Of a DNA stretch of 64,000 nt, positions 35,759-44,269 are shown piece after piece; position 1 is the first letter of the stretch; every line of letters begins with the position of its first letter. The notes beneath the pieces were generated by a model, which was not told the origin of the DNA, did no database searches, and saw nothing but the letters and a program-made list of their open reading frames with translations. The translations under genes were made by a program, and so were the position numbers. The stretch covers positions 4,813,136-4,877,135 of the forward strand of contig NZ_JH976537.1 in assembly GCF_000309385.1 (NCBI RefSeq). The letters are read 5' to 3'. Source of the stretch: Nodosilinea nodulosa PCC 7104. Its GTDB lineage: Bacteria > Cyanobacteriota > Cyanobacteriia > Phormidesmidales > Phormidesmidaceae.

Positions 35759-35806
35759 CTATGAACGTTTGAGCGCTCAATCGTTTGAGCGCTCAAACGT
35801 TCATAG
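35759..35806. repeat. Perfect 22-bp inverted repeat
   Basis: Two perfectly complementary 22-bp arms (35759-35780 and 35785-35806) around a TCGT loop. Each arm contains its own palindrome TTGAGCGCTCAA, so alternative cruciforms are possible. GGGTTTTTGG follows on the plus strand. It could end a plus-strand transcript or bind a protein. Confidence 0.9.
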
Positions 35807-35863
35807 GGTTTTTGGATGTCCTGACCAACGTGACTACGGCTATAGGAAATGATTTTTGACCCA

Positions 35864-36055
35864 CCCTACCTCCTGATTGACTGACAAGCGTTCTGAGGTA
35901 GGTTGGGTTGAGCTGGCGAAACCCAACAAAACCCTTGCTAGTGTTGGGTTTTCACCCCTGGAGACGCTTCGCGAACACTTCGCTCAACACCAACCTACGG
36001 CGGCTACGGCAGCATAAGGGTTTCAGAGGTTTTGTCAGTCAATCAGCCCTACCTC
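35864..36055. mobile_element. MITE with 15-bp terminal inverted repeats and 9-bp target duplication
   Basis: A 174-bp element (35873-36046). The left end CTGATTGACTGACAA has its perfect reverse complement at the right end, and the direct repeat CCCTACCTC flanks both sides (35864-35872 and 36047-36055). A second matching block, TCTGA, follows a few bases inside each end. The interior has a partial palindrome (GTAGGTTGGGTT ... CCAACCTACG). There is no coding capacity, so it must be moved in trans by a transposase that makes 9-bp duplications. No matching transposase is in the window. Confidence 0.88.
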
Positions 36056-36068
36056 TCCACCCAAACAC

Positions 36069-36770
36069 CTAATCGCCGCTCAGGCGGGCTTCTGCGATCG
36101 CCCGATTGCGCTGTAAGTCCAGCTCTAGCTCTACCAGGTCGCTGAGCTGGGCGGTGAGCAGTTCAATGCGCTTGCTGGCGGCCACTTTGCGGTGCAGGGC
36201 GGCGCGGGCCAGGTCTTCGCGGCTGTTGTCCAGGGCCTTTTGGGCAACGCGGTGCCACTCGTCGGCCTCTTTGTAGGCGGCCTGCTGGTCGGCCAGGGTG
36301 GTGTTGTAGGCGGTGGCGATGTCGCCGAGGGCTTTTTGGAAATTGGCGCGAGCTTCTGCGGGGGTGGTGGTGTGGCGATCGCGATCGGCCAGGCGCCGCA
36401 GCTCCGGCAGGTTGAGCTGGTCAACGCGCAGGCCAAAGTTAGCGAGCTGGCGGCTCTCGCTGCGGCCCGTGGTGCACCAGGTGGCGAAGTGTTCGCAGTT
36501 GTTTTGCAGCAGGTCGTACTGGCGTTCGCCCAGGCGGCTGGTGGCCCGCTCGATCACGATCTCTGGCGTATAGATCAGGCTTTGCCGCACGGGGTAAACC
36601 CGGTTGCCCCACGAAAACGCGTCGTAGCTGGTGCGCGAAATTTCGGCTTCCTGCCTGGCTTTGCTGTAGTGGATAACGGTGCCATCGCCGCCGTCGATGC
36701 CGTGGTGCTGGTACAGGCCTGGCACCATCCCCAGGTCGCGCAGAACGTAGATTTGCTCACCTTTGGCCAT
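36069..36770 (-). CDS. LRAT-fold (lecithin retinol acyltransferase-like) protein with coiled coil
   Basis: 233 residues. The N-terminal half has the LRAT/H-box arrangement of the NlpC/P60 superfamily: His in LYQHHGIDGGDGTVIHYSK and catalytic Cys in NNCEHFATWC. In this fold the Cys forms an acyl-thioester. The C-terminal half (about 130-233) is a long helical coiled coil (AYKEADEWHRVAQKALDNSR). Bacterial members often act on phospholipids or peptides, but this protein's substrate is unknown. ATG 36770 (MAKGEQIYV) is preferred over an in-frame start at 36806. It follows two low-GC genes at 45 bp spacing and has normal GC. Confidence 0.82.
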   Translation of the reverse strand: MAKGEQIYVLRDLGMVPGLYQHHGIDGGDGTVIHYSKARQEAEISRTSYDAFSWGNRVYPVRQSLIYTPEIVIERATSRLGERQYDLLQNNCEHFATWCTTGRSESRQLANFGLRVDQLNLPELRRLADRDRHTTTPAEARANFQKALGDIATAYNTTLADQQAAYKEADEWHRVAQKALDNSREDLARAALHRKVAASKRIELLTAQLSDLVELELDLQRNRAIAEARLSGD

Positions 36771-36815
36771 AGATACTACTAGCTCATAAACCACTCTTTT
36801 CTGCAAGGCTACACA

Positions 36816-37367
36816 CTACTTTGGGCGAAAGGGTTCCAAGAATATGAAGTAAATATTGGTCGTGTTTCTTACATTCAAAGCAATTACCTGAAAAAGAAGC
36901 AAAAAATCAACAGCATAAAAAACCTTCCAGGAACTTTCCCAAAAAGCATAATGAGACGACAAAATCAAAAGATACAAGAAATTCAAGAGAATGCCATATA
37001 TTTCCAAAAAAAGAAGAAAAGTAAAAGTGATTATTGTCAATTGATAAATACTTACAGGCCTTCCCGAAATCTTTCTATTTTTGGTTAATCTATTCTTTAT
37101 AAGATCTATAGCACCACCGTTGCTGGTTATCAGCAAAGTGATAGATGCTATAGAAAAACCAAAAAGTACGCCCAAAACGCTTAAAAGGCTACCTACAAGA
37201 TTTGACATCTCATCTGTATAAGTGCCTGGACTCAGCACAAAAAAATACAGTAAGCAGGAGAACACAAGAGGCAATATCCAATCAAAAACAAACTCTCTTT
37301 TGTCAAGAGTTGCTGTGTAATCCCTTACAGGTACAAGGAATTCTAAATAGAGCCATTTACTAGGCAT
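36816..37367 (-). CDS. Small polytopic membrane protein, low GC
   Basis: 183 residues with about four membrane helices (LPLVFSCLLYFFVL; SLLSVLGVLFGFSIASITLLI; IYQLTIITFTFLLFLEIYGI; VFYAVDFLLLFQVIAL). Strongly AT-rich compared with flanking genes. It starts 11 bp after the stop of the 294-residue gene upstream, so the two form an operon. No recognised family. The pairing of a soluble protein with a four-helix membrane protein resembles the build of some phage-defence pairs, but that is inference only. Confidence 0.7.
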   Translation of the reverse strand: MPSKWLYLEFLVPVRDYTATLDKREFVFDWILPLVFSCLLYFFVLSPGTYTDEMSNLVGSLLSVLGVLFGFSIASITLLITSNGGAIDLIKNRLTKNRKISGRPVSIYQLTIITFTFLLFLEIYGILLNFLYLLILSSHYAFWESSWKVFYAVDFLLLFQVIALNVRNTTNIYFIFLEPFRPK

Positions 37368-37378
37368 GTCAGCTTGCT

Positions 37379-38263
37379 CTACAGGTCTATGTCTCGAACC
37401 AGTTGAACCAGTTGAGATAGTATCTCTTCCGTCCTAATCTCTCCTGTTAGTATATTTGTTTCAAGCTCTAAGTGCTCTATTTTTTTAAGTATTTTAGTAT
37501 CCAAAATAATGCCTGTGTTATTTTGATTCACTCCTTCGATTCGAATTCTATGGACTTTACTTCCATCCGCTGTCATTTTGTCAAATGCATCTTCAATGAA
37601 TTGCTCAATTGTACTACCCCTTTCTGCCTTGACTCTGACAATTATTTCTTCTTGAACTGAACGAGTTCTATCCGAAAGATCATAGTAATCACTTCCGAGA
37701 AGTCTTTTGTCAGTATATATATTGCCAATGACTACCCTGCTCAATTGACGAAGCTCTTGCCGAAAATCCTTTTTTGCAATTATGGAGTGCTTGACGGTGT
37801 ATTTTTTTTGAGTCCCAGAAATTTCATGAAATCTCGAGGCATATTCATCTAAGTAGTATTCAATCCGATTGATTGTCAAGCCGGGCTTCACAGTTTCTAG
37901 CAAAACGATAATTTCGTCATCATAATATCGAAATACTGCATGAACCTGACTGCGCTCTCCTTCATTAAGCTCTTTGGGATTCTCTCTCTCCTCCAATGTT
38001 TCTCTCTTAACCAGCGGAGGGTTTGCTCCATAACTTGCCCTCTTAAACACAAGTCTTTGGATGTCCTTCTCGCCAGGTGTATCCTGAATGTCTCCTAAAA
38101 AGTAATAACTTTTTTGATCTATTTCACGACGGCGCATAGGCTTTTTTAAGCCGTTTATATAGCTAAGTACATCTTTAATAACGCCCGTATCTAAAGATTT
38201 TGTTTGATCTGAGTTTAGAGATAACTTTAGAGAGTAAAATTCTATTTTTCTTGTTATGGGCAC
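37379..38263 (-). CDS. Soluble protein of unknown function, low GC
   Basis: 294 residues, no membrane segment. Visible features: an N-terminal IEFYSLKLSL strand, a segment ASYGANPPLVKRETLEEREN with a conserved look, an acidic HAVFRYYDDEIIVLLE strand pair, and a C-terminal domain with HRIRIEGVNQNNTGIILDT. I do not recognise a family name. The pattern resembles proteins found in defence loci. HIP1 octamers are absent and base composition is unlike its neighbours, suggesting transfer. It is cotranscribed with the four-helix membrane gene 11 bp downstream. Confidence 0.7.
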   Translation of the reverse strand: MPITRKIEFYSLKLSLNSDQTKSLDTGVIKDVLSYINGLKKPMRRREIDQKSYYFLGDIQDTPGEKDIQRLVFKRASYGANPPLVKRETLEERENPKELNEGERSQVHAVFRYYDDEIIVLLETVKPGLTINRIEYYLDEYASRFHEISGTQKKYTVKHSIIAKKDFRQELRQLSRVVIGNIYTDKRLLGSDYYDLSDRTRSVQEEIIVRVKAERGSTIEQFIEDAFDKMTADGSKVHRIRIEGVNQNNTGIILDTKILKKIEHLELETNILTGEIRTEEILSQLVQLVRDIDL

Positions 38264-38398
38264 TTAACTGCTTCTCCATAAATACTGTTGTGACACATGC
38301 TAAATCTTCCAGTTTGGAAAGAGTGTCGGTTCTAGACTTCTTTTCAGAGTTATTGCAGCAGCCCTGCTAGTCCCTAAGGAATATAGGAATACACACCC

Positions 38399-39061
38399 TT
38401 AAAATTTTAGCTCTCTTGTTAGCAAGTCTATGGTAAGACGACCTCCGGCGGTCGGAACTATTATCTGAAAACCATCGTGATCTATCTCTGGATTGCCCGC
38501 CAGCCAGAAGCCCTGAGCGGCCTGCTCTACCACCTCGGCCCGAGATTGACCAGTGATTTCCACAATATCGTCAAAGCTGTGCTGGGCTGCGACCTCGCCC
38601 TCTGGCCCCATCACCATAATGGCGTAGGGGCTGGCCACGTTAATCCATTCATCCAGCAGCACCACCGTGCCTGCGTCGTTGACCAGGGCGAGGCGGGGGC
38701 CGTAGCTGTGGGGCAGGGTGTGCGACCAGACCTGCTGGCAGCGATCGCCCGTCGCCTCAAACAGGCTAGCCGTCGTGCGCCTGGCTCCCGAGGCATCTTG
38801 CCCCAGGGTCAAAATCAGATGATAGTTTCCCGCCGCCGACACCAGATGGCGCAGTTCTGGCGGGTAGGCAATGGTGTCCTGGCCAAGCATAGGCAGCGAT
38901 TGCGACAGCGGGCTCGACTGGGGCTGGGTCAGCGGGGGGAGCGCGGTGGCGATGGTTACGGCTTGGTCAGGCAGGGCGATCGCGGGCTGGCCCCAGAGTA
39001 TCGCGCCAGCCAAGGCGCCGCCCATCAATGCCCCTAGCACTATTGCCTCCGGGGCTGCCAA
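38399..39061 (-). CDS. Secreted or anchored protein of unknown function
   Basis: 220 residues. An N-terminal hydrophobic segment (IVLGALMGGALAGAILWG) with AIA before LPDQ is a signal peptide or anchor. The mature part is beta-rich (YHLILTLGQDASGARRTT, VVLLDEWINVASPYAI), reminiscent of a small propeller or sandwich, with no catalytic motif I can see. It starts 22 bp inside the end of the metalloprotease gene and is probably translationally coupled to it; M13 (39025) is an alternative start that would remove the coupling. Confidence 0.72.
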   Translation of the reverse strand: MAAPEAIVLGALMGGALAGAILWGQPAIALPDQAVTIATALPPLTQPQSSPLSQSLPMLGQDTIAYPPELRHLVSAAGNYHLILTLGQDASGARRTTASLFEATGDRCQQVWSHTLPHSYGPRLALVNDAGTVVLLDEWINVASPYAIMVMGPEGEVAAQHSFDDIVEITGQSRAEVVEQAAQGFWLAGNPEIDHDGFQIIVPTAGGRLTIDLLTRELKF

Positions 39062-40023
39062 CCCAAATATCCCGCCAGCAGCAGCGCCGTAACCAGGCTC
39101 ATGGCCGGGCCGTTGGGAATGGAGCGCGGGGGCGCCGGGTCGACAAAGGCCGCTTCGGGTTGGAGAGCGAGATAGGTGACCGGGGGCAGAACGGCTAAAG
39201 GGTCGCCGGTGGGCGTTAGGTCGGGGGATGGCGCGGCCCCTACCGCAGGCGGCGCGGCGGGTGGGGCGACCGGAATGCTGTCGGCTGAAAGCTGTGGGTT
39301 AGAGCGAGTCAGGCCGCTGCCTCGGGCCACGTCAATCTGGCTGCTGGTCAGGCGATCGAGGCGGGCACCGTCGGGGGTAATGTCACCGACGGTGCTGGGC
39401 GTATTGCGAATGCCGCCGTCGGTCATCAGGTTATTTGCGCCGCCGGCCCCAAAGCCAGTGTGCGTGAGGCCCAGGTTGTGGCCAATTTCGTGGGCCACCG
39501 TGTCGAGGCGGCCAGCGTCGTTGTTGAACCCGAGAATACTGTCGTTAATTAAGACGCCATTTTGGTCAATCCACCCCAGACCCAAGGTTTCAAACTCGTC
39601 TGAGGGAAAAATATTGTCCACAAACCACATGCTGATGGGGCCGGAGGTGCGAGTCGAGAGCGGGTTGCGCCCAAAGGCTCCGGCCCCGCCCGCAAAGGAA
39701 AGTTCGGCAAATTCATCCTGGTTGTCGATGGTGAGAAAGCGGCTGGCGTTGAGCCGGTTGGGGGCCAAAAAGCTGATGTCGAGGTTGGCCTGGGCCCAAA
39801 TCTTGCGGGTGGCCTCCTCAAAGGTGGCCAGGTCGGCGCAGACGAGGCCAAAGTCGTCGCACACCTGAATCGGCTGAATGCTGACAAACCGAGTCGGGCC
39901 GCTGCTGCCGCCCTGCTCCTCAACTCCGCAGGAGACCAGCGCCGCCGAGAGGCCGCAGACGAGCAAAAACCGGGGCTGAAAAGGCGCGTTTACCATTGAG
40001 GGTAGAGAAGGTTGGCTCGGCAA
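39040..40023 (-). CDS. Zinc metalloprotease (HExxHxxGxxH) lipoprotein-like
   Basis: 327 residues. The lipobox-like LSAALVSC (Cys32) suggests lipidation. The metzincin motif HEIGHNLGLTH is at 178-188, with LMTDGG following as a Met-turn candidate, so Zn2+-dependent peptidase activity is likely. A Pro-rich linker (240-290) leads to a C-terminal PNGP stretch plus hydrophobic helix and Arg-rich end (about 303-327), which resembles a PEP-CTERM-like sorting or anchor signal. Both ends thus appear to be membrane signals, which is unusual. Substrate unknown. Confidence 0.82.
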   Translation of the reverse strand: MPSQPSLPSMVNAPFQPRFLLVCGLSAALVSCGVEEQGGSSGPTRFVSIQPIQVCDDFGLVCADLATFEEATRKIWAQANLDISFLAPNRLNASRFLTIDNQDEFAELSFAGGAGAFGRNPLSTRTSGPISMWFVDNIFPSDEFETLGLGWIDQNGVLINDSILGFNNDAGRLDTVAHEIGHNLGLTHTGFGAGGANNLMTDGGIRNTPSTVGDITPDGARLDRLTSSQIDVARGSGLTRSNPQLSADSIPVAPPAAPPAVGAAPSPDLTPTGDPLAVLPPVTYLALQPEAAFVDPAPPRSIPNGPAMSLVTALLLAGYLGWQPRRQ

Positions 40024-40068
40024 AGCTTTCAGACCACCATACCGCGGGCAACCGTAGAATCAGGGAGA

Positions 40069-43000
40069 TCAGCCAAAAATTTTCTGTAAAATTCCCTTTT
40101 TTTGACGCTGGCCGAGCACCAAATGTTGCAGCATTTGCCCTTGCCAAAGCGGCAAATGGTCGCTAGCCTGCTGGAGCTGCGCCACCTGGGCGAGGTCGGA
40201 GGCGGCTTCGGCCCCGCCGCCGGTCAGCCAGCGGGCAATGGGGTGATCCCACCCCTGAAGAAACTCGTCGAGCATAACCCGGTGGCTGTCGTCGATGGGG
40301 AAGGGGGTTTCGCTGGCCTCCGCCTGGGTGGTTTCGTGCAGACCTTTGCGAGGTTTGGTCTTGGCGGCCAGGGCTTTGGCGGTGAGCGATCGCCAGGTTT
40401 CGCTCAGCAGGGGTGGCAGCACCGCCAGACTGGCCGCCTGGGCCATGTCCTGGGCCAGGGCGATCAAGTCGCAATCGCCGGTTTGATCGCCGTAGCTGGC
40501 AAAGTCGGCCAGCAGGGGCCGCAGCAGCTCGCGCTCTAGCACCGTGGCAAGGCCCGCGATCGCCGGGTCGGTAATCGGATCGCTAGCGGTAGCCAGGTGG
40601 GCTACGGCCAGGGCCAGATCGCTCTGGCTCTCGGCGCTGAGGCAAAACCAGACGCGATCGCTCAGGCCCTGGCGCACCTGCTGCTTGGCGTCGTCCAGCT
40701 TCAGGGCTGGAGCGGCCGCCGCCGAAGCGGGAGCCACGGGCGGCGAGGCGGGCTTGGCCGGTGGCTGAACCGCTGGCGCTGGCGCATCTGGTTTTGCCGG
40801 GGCGGGTTTGGTGGATTTGACTGAAGCCGTTGGCACCGAGGCCGACTGCACTGGCATAGCCGGAGCTGGCGTTTTCACCAAATCCGCTGTCTTAGGCTGA
40901 ACAAAATTACTAGGATTACTCTGTATGCGATCGGCCTGGGGTGGCATGTCCTGCCTGTGCGCGGCCCTCAGGGCCGCATTCTCAGCCTGCAACTGGTCTA
41001 GCTGAGCGTCTTTCTGGCTCAGCAGGGCATCCTGGGCGGCCAGCTGAGTCTCGGCTTCGGCCAGCCGCAGCGCCAGTTGCTGTAGCTCCACCGCCGCCAC
41101 CCCGGCCCGCACCAGGTTGCCGTAGTGGGGTTCGCTGAGGTCTACGGGCTTGGCCGACTCGCCCGGCAGGTAGAGCCAGCCCTGGGGGTCGCCCCGTTTC
41201 ACCACCAGCCTCTGGCCCTCGGGGTTGCCGATGGTGAGGGTGGCGGTGTCGGCGACGGTGGTGGTGGTAGCGCCATAGCGGCGGTTGCTGAAGGTAAACT
41301 CGGCGGCCTCCGGGGTTTCTGGCTGGGTAGAGGGAGCTGGGGCGGCGGCCGCTGGCGGCGGGGCGAGTGCTGGCGCGATCGCCCCTGGAGACTCCTCCTC
41401 AATAGCCTCTACAGCGTCCTCTACTGGGGGGGCCATCTCCGCCTGCGGGACCGCTGGGCGATCGTAAACTTCAGCTTCTCGAACCTCCAGCCGTGGCCCC
41501 ACACTGCCCGCCAGAGAGCCATTCCCCGATGGATTGGGCAACGATAAATTGGGCAGCGATGGGCCGACCCGCGCAGGCCGCGTAGAGTTCGCGTTTACCC
41601 CGTCAGCGGGGTCAAAACCCGCCGCCGGACGCACCCCCACCAGCTCTAGCTCGACGCTGGTGGTGCCCTGCCATTCGTTTTGCTTCAGCTTGTAGGCGAC
41701 ATCGAGGCGATCGGGCAGGGGGTAGTACTCGCCCCAGCGCCAGGCGATCGCCTTGATCGTCTGGTCGCCGCCCGTTTCTCCCAGCACCAGCTTCAGGTGG
41801 TCGCGGTTGCGGCCCACGGTTTCCTGCTTGATGACCCGCAGGTTGGGCGTCCAAAAGACTGGGTCGGGGTTCTCAATGCCGCAGGGGTGCAGGTGATCGA
41901 TCTGGTCGAACAGCCCCTGGTGAATATCGCTGAGCTGGGCCTGGGCGTCAATTTTGACCAGGGGCTTGAGCAGATCGACCGAAAGCGTCTGGCAGGTGTA
42001 GTGGGACAGCCGCGTGGTCACCTGGCGCAGCCGATTGGCCAAAAATGAAAAGCCCCCCGCTGCCCGGTGGCCGCCAAACTTTTCCATCAGGTCGTGGCAG
42101 CTTTGCAGGGCGGCAAATACGTCAAATTCTGGAATGCCCCTTGCCGATCCGCGAATGACCTTGTGGTCGTCATCCTCGTAGGTGCCAATGAAGACGGGCA
42201 CGCCGTAGCGCTCCACCAGCCGCGAGGCCACAATGCCGATGACGCCGTGGTGCCAGCCCGGCTGCACGACGACCAGCACGCGATCGCGCTCAATATCTAC
42301 AGTGCCCAGGGCTCGCTGTTGCTCACACCAGGCGATCGCCTCCTGCTCAATGCTCTGGCACAGCTCCTGGCGGGTGGCGTTGATCTGCTCGCACTGCATG
42401 GCCCGCTCCAGCGCCACTCCCACATCGTCGGTGGTGAGCAAATCGATCACAATCTGCGGTTCGCTGATCCGGCCCACGGCGTTGATCCGCGGCCCCAGGC
42501 GAAAGCCAATGTGCTCGGGCTTCAGCGGTTTGCTCTGGTCGGCCAGCCCTGCCACCTGAATTAGCGCCTGAATGCCGAACAGGCGCGACCTGGGCAGCAG
42601 GCCCAGCCCCCGCCGCACCCAGCGCCGGTTCACCCCGGTCAGCGGAGCCAGGTCAGCGATCGTGCCCAGGGTAAACAGCTCCAGCAGCGGACCGGTGAGA
42701 TCTTGGGTGCGGCCCAGGGCCTGGGCCAGGCACACCGCCAGAATGTAGGCCACCCCAACCCCCGCCACCCCCCGGTAGGGCGAGGTTTCGGGCAGCAGCT
42801 TGGGGTTCAAAATCGCGTTCGCCGGGGGAATCTCGGGCGGAATATCGTGGTGGTCGGTGACAATCACCGCCAGGCCCAGTTCGCGGGCGCGGGCGATCGG
42901 GGCCACTGCCGCAATGCCGTTATCCACCGTGAGAATGATGCTCACCCCCTCGGCGTAGCAGTCCTCCACGATGCGGGTATTGATGCCGTAGCCCTCGGCC

Positions 43001-43392
43001 ATGCGGCTGGGGATGGTATAGCTGACGATTCCCCCTAGTGCCCTGAGCGCCCGCAGCAGGAGGGCGGTACTGGTCATGCCGTCGGCGTCGTAGTCGCCGC
43101 AGATCGCGATCGCCTGCTGCGTAGTCATCGCCGTTACCAGTAGCTCTAAACTCGCCGCCAAATCGGGAAACTCCGCCAGGGGCGACGGCAGCTTCTGCCG
43201 CTCGGGGTCGAGAAAATCGGTCGCCTGGGCTGGGGTGGTAATGCCCCGGTTGATCAAAACCTGCGTGAGCAGCGGCGATAGCCCTGTAACCTGGGCCAAT
43301 GATGCGGCTAACGATGCATTTGCCGTTGCCACCTGCCACCGCTGTCGGGGCAAGCCAGTTGTTGCAGAGGGCGAAATCGCAGAGTCGGTCAC
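40069..43392 (-). CDS. recJ: Single-stranded-DNA-specific exonuclease RecJ, extended
   Basis: 1107 residues; bacterial RecJ proteins are usually 550-600. The DHH catalytic core is complete: CGDYDADGMTSTALLLRAL (about 98-116), VDNGI, TDHHDIPPE (about 179-187), and the DHHA1 region GWHHGVIGIVASRLVERYG with FGGHRAAGGFS. RecJ degrades ssDNA 5'-3' in RecF-pathway recombination and mismatch repair. After about residue 610 comes a long extension: Pro/Ala-rich linker, a strand-rich patch (TTTTVADTATLTIGNPEGQ), a coiled coil (LRLAEAETQLAAQDALLSQK), then Ala/Lys-rich and helical parts. Such tails occur in cyanobacterial RecJ. Confidence 0.92.
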   Translation of the reverse strand: MTDSAISPSATTGLPRQRWQVATANASLAASLAQVTGLSPLLTQVLINRGITTPAQATDFLDPERQKLPSPLAEFPDLAASLELLVTAMTTQQAIAICGDYDADGMTSTALLLRALRALGGIVSYTIPSRMAEGYGINTRIVEDCYAEGVSIILTVDNGIAAVAPIARARELGLAVIVTDHHDIPPEIPPANAILNPKLLPETSPYRGVAGVGVAYILAVCLAQALGRTQDLTGPLLELFTLGTIADLAPLTGVNRRWVRRGLGLLPRSRLFGIQALIQVAGLADQSKPLKPEHIGFRLGPRINAVGRISEPQIVIDLLTTDDVGVALERAMQCEQINATRQELCQSIEQEAIAWCEQQRALGTVDIERDRVLVVVQPGWHHGVIGIVASRLVERYGVPVFIGTYEDDDHKVIRGSARGIPEFDVFAALQSCHDLMEKFGGHRAAGGFSFLANRLRQVTTRLSHYTCQTLSVDLLKPLVKIDAQAQLSDIHQGLFDQIDHLHPCGIENPDPVFWTPNLRVIKQETVGRNRDHLKLVLGETGGDQTIKAIAWRWGEYYPLPDRLDVAYKLKQNEWQGTTSVELELVGVRPAAGFDPADGVNANSTRPARVGPSLPNLSLPNPSGNGSLAGSVGPRLEVREAEVYDRPAVPQAEMAPPVEDAVEAIEEESPGAIAPALAPPPAAAAPAPSTQPETPEAAEFTFSNRRYGATTTTVADTATLTIGNPEGQRLVVKRGDPQGWLYLPGESAKPVDLSEPHYGNLVRAGVAAVELQQLALRLAEAETQLAAQDALLSQKDAQLDQLQAENAALRAAHRQDMPPQADRIQSNPSNFVQPKTADLVKTPAPAMPVQSASVPTASVKSTKPAPAKPDAPAPAVQPPAKPASPPVAPASAAAAPALKLDDAKQQVRQGLSDRVWFCLSAESQSDLALAVAHLATASDPITDPAIAGLATVLERELLRPLLADFASYGDQTGDCDLIALAQDMAQAASLAVLPPLLSETWRSLTAKALAAKTKPRKGLHETTQAEASETPFPIDDSHRVMLDEFLQGWDHPIARWLTGGGAEAASDLAQVAQLQQASDHLPLWQGQMLQHLVLGQRQKKGILQKIFG

Positions 43393-43622
43393 AACACAGG
43401 GGACACTAGATCATGTGCACTTATCATAGCGGGAGATGCTGGTTTGGTTAAACTCGGCCTGCCGCCGCAGCGATTCGTAACCCAGCCAGTTTAGAGCACT
43501 ATGCCAGATATAGCCGACAGAGCAAACGTCTTTTAGATCAGCAAGCACTCGTCAAAAACTGGGTTTTGAGCACCGTGCTGCGATCGCCGATCAACCTTGT
43601 CAAGCAGTGGCTGAGGAGCTAC

Positions 43623-43898
43623 CTAAGGAAATTTGCGATAGATGTCTTGGCGATGGCGCACTCGGCGAAACTCAATGACCTGGTTTTCTTGATCAATCCG
43701 TAAGCCCAAACGGTAAGACCCAAAACGGACTTAATAGAAGTCATCGTATCCCTTTAGCTTTTCAACTTTGCCAGCGCTAAAAGGATTTTTCTGGACCGCA
43801 CTACCAAACACAAATTCTTCGATTTGCTGCCTAACTCTTTCTGGAATTTTCGCTAGCTCTTTATAAAACGTTTTTGTATATCTAACCTGCCAATCCAT
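43623..43898 (-). pseudogene. RelE/ParE-type toxin interrupted by an in-frame TAA
   Basis: Reading from ATG 43898 gives MDWQVRYTKTFYKELAKIP ... GKVEKLKGYDDFY, then TAA at 43731-43733 (codon 56), then the same frame continues VRFGSYRLGLRIDQENQVIE ... FRRVRHRQDIYRKFP to the stop at 43623. This is a full RelE-superfamily toxin (91 codons) except that the residue expected between FY and VRFG is a stop. Its ATG overlaps the antitoxin stop by one base, a typical TA layout. The C-terminal catalytic Arg/Tyr residues lie after the stop, so the toxin is probably dead unless read through. Confidence 0.8.
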
Positions 43899-44197
43899 CA
43901 GCCTTCCTTGGCTAGAACTGATTGATAATAGGCTTTACCTGCTTCTGCATCCAGCCATTCATCATCGTCAACCTCTTCCATAAGTTGACCTAGGACTTGA
44001 TCTTCTAACCAGTCCATTAGAATCTCGGGTTGAGTATTTAAAAGCTGAGCTAGCGTAAAAATTGATACCTGAGGTTCCTCAGAAAAAAATAGAACACCAG
44101 GAATACTCTTAGCTTTTAAAAACCTTAGGAATAGGTCTGGCTGAGTGCCCAGTATCGAAGCCGAGGTAGAAAGATCAAGCGTTAATGATGTGATCAT
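43898..44197 (-). CDS. Probable antitoxin of the RelE-type pair
   Basis: 99 residues. Acidic C-terminal half (LEDQVLGQLMEEVDDDEWLD) typical of antitoxins that wrap the toxin. The N-terminal part (LTLDLSTSASILGTQPDLFLRFLK) does not match a named DNA-binding class I recognise. ATG 44197 is preferred. The stop overlaps the toxin ATG. Because the toxin carries a nonsense codon, this antitoxin may be an orphan that still neutralises related toxins elsewhere. Confidence 0.65.
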   Translation of the reverse strand: MITSLTLDLSTSASILGTQPDLFLRFLKAKSIPGVLFFSEEPQVSIFTLAQLLNTQPEILMDWLEDQVLGQLMEEVDDDEWLDAEAGKAYYQSVLAKEG

Positions 44198-44269
44198 TGC
44201 ATCTAAGCTCGATGGACATAGGAGAGCTATCAACTAAAAAGAAGATTACTCAACATTTATGGTGATTAA

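Noticed and set aside
36816-38263. Assignment of the low-GC pair to Kiwa
   Set aside because: Architecture is similar but gene order differs and I see no diagnostic motif, so I did not name it.
41125-41547. Plus-strand open frame inside recJ
   Set aside because: Antisense to a real gene in a Pro/Ala-rich region where high GC keeps several frames open; no family-like motif.
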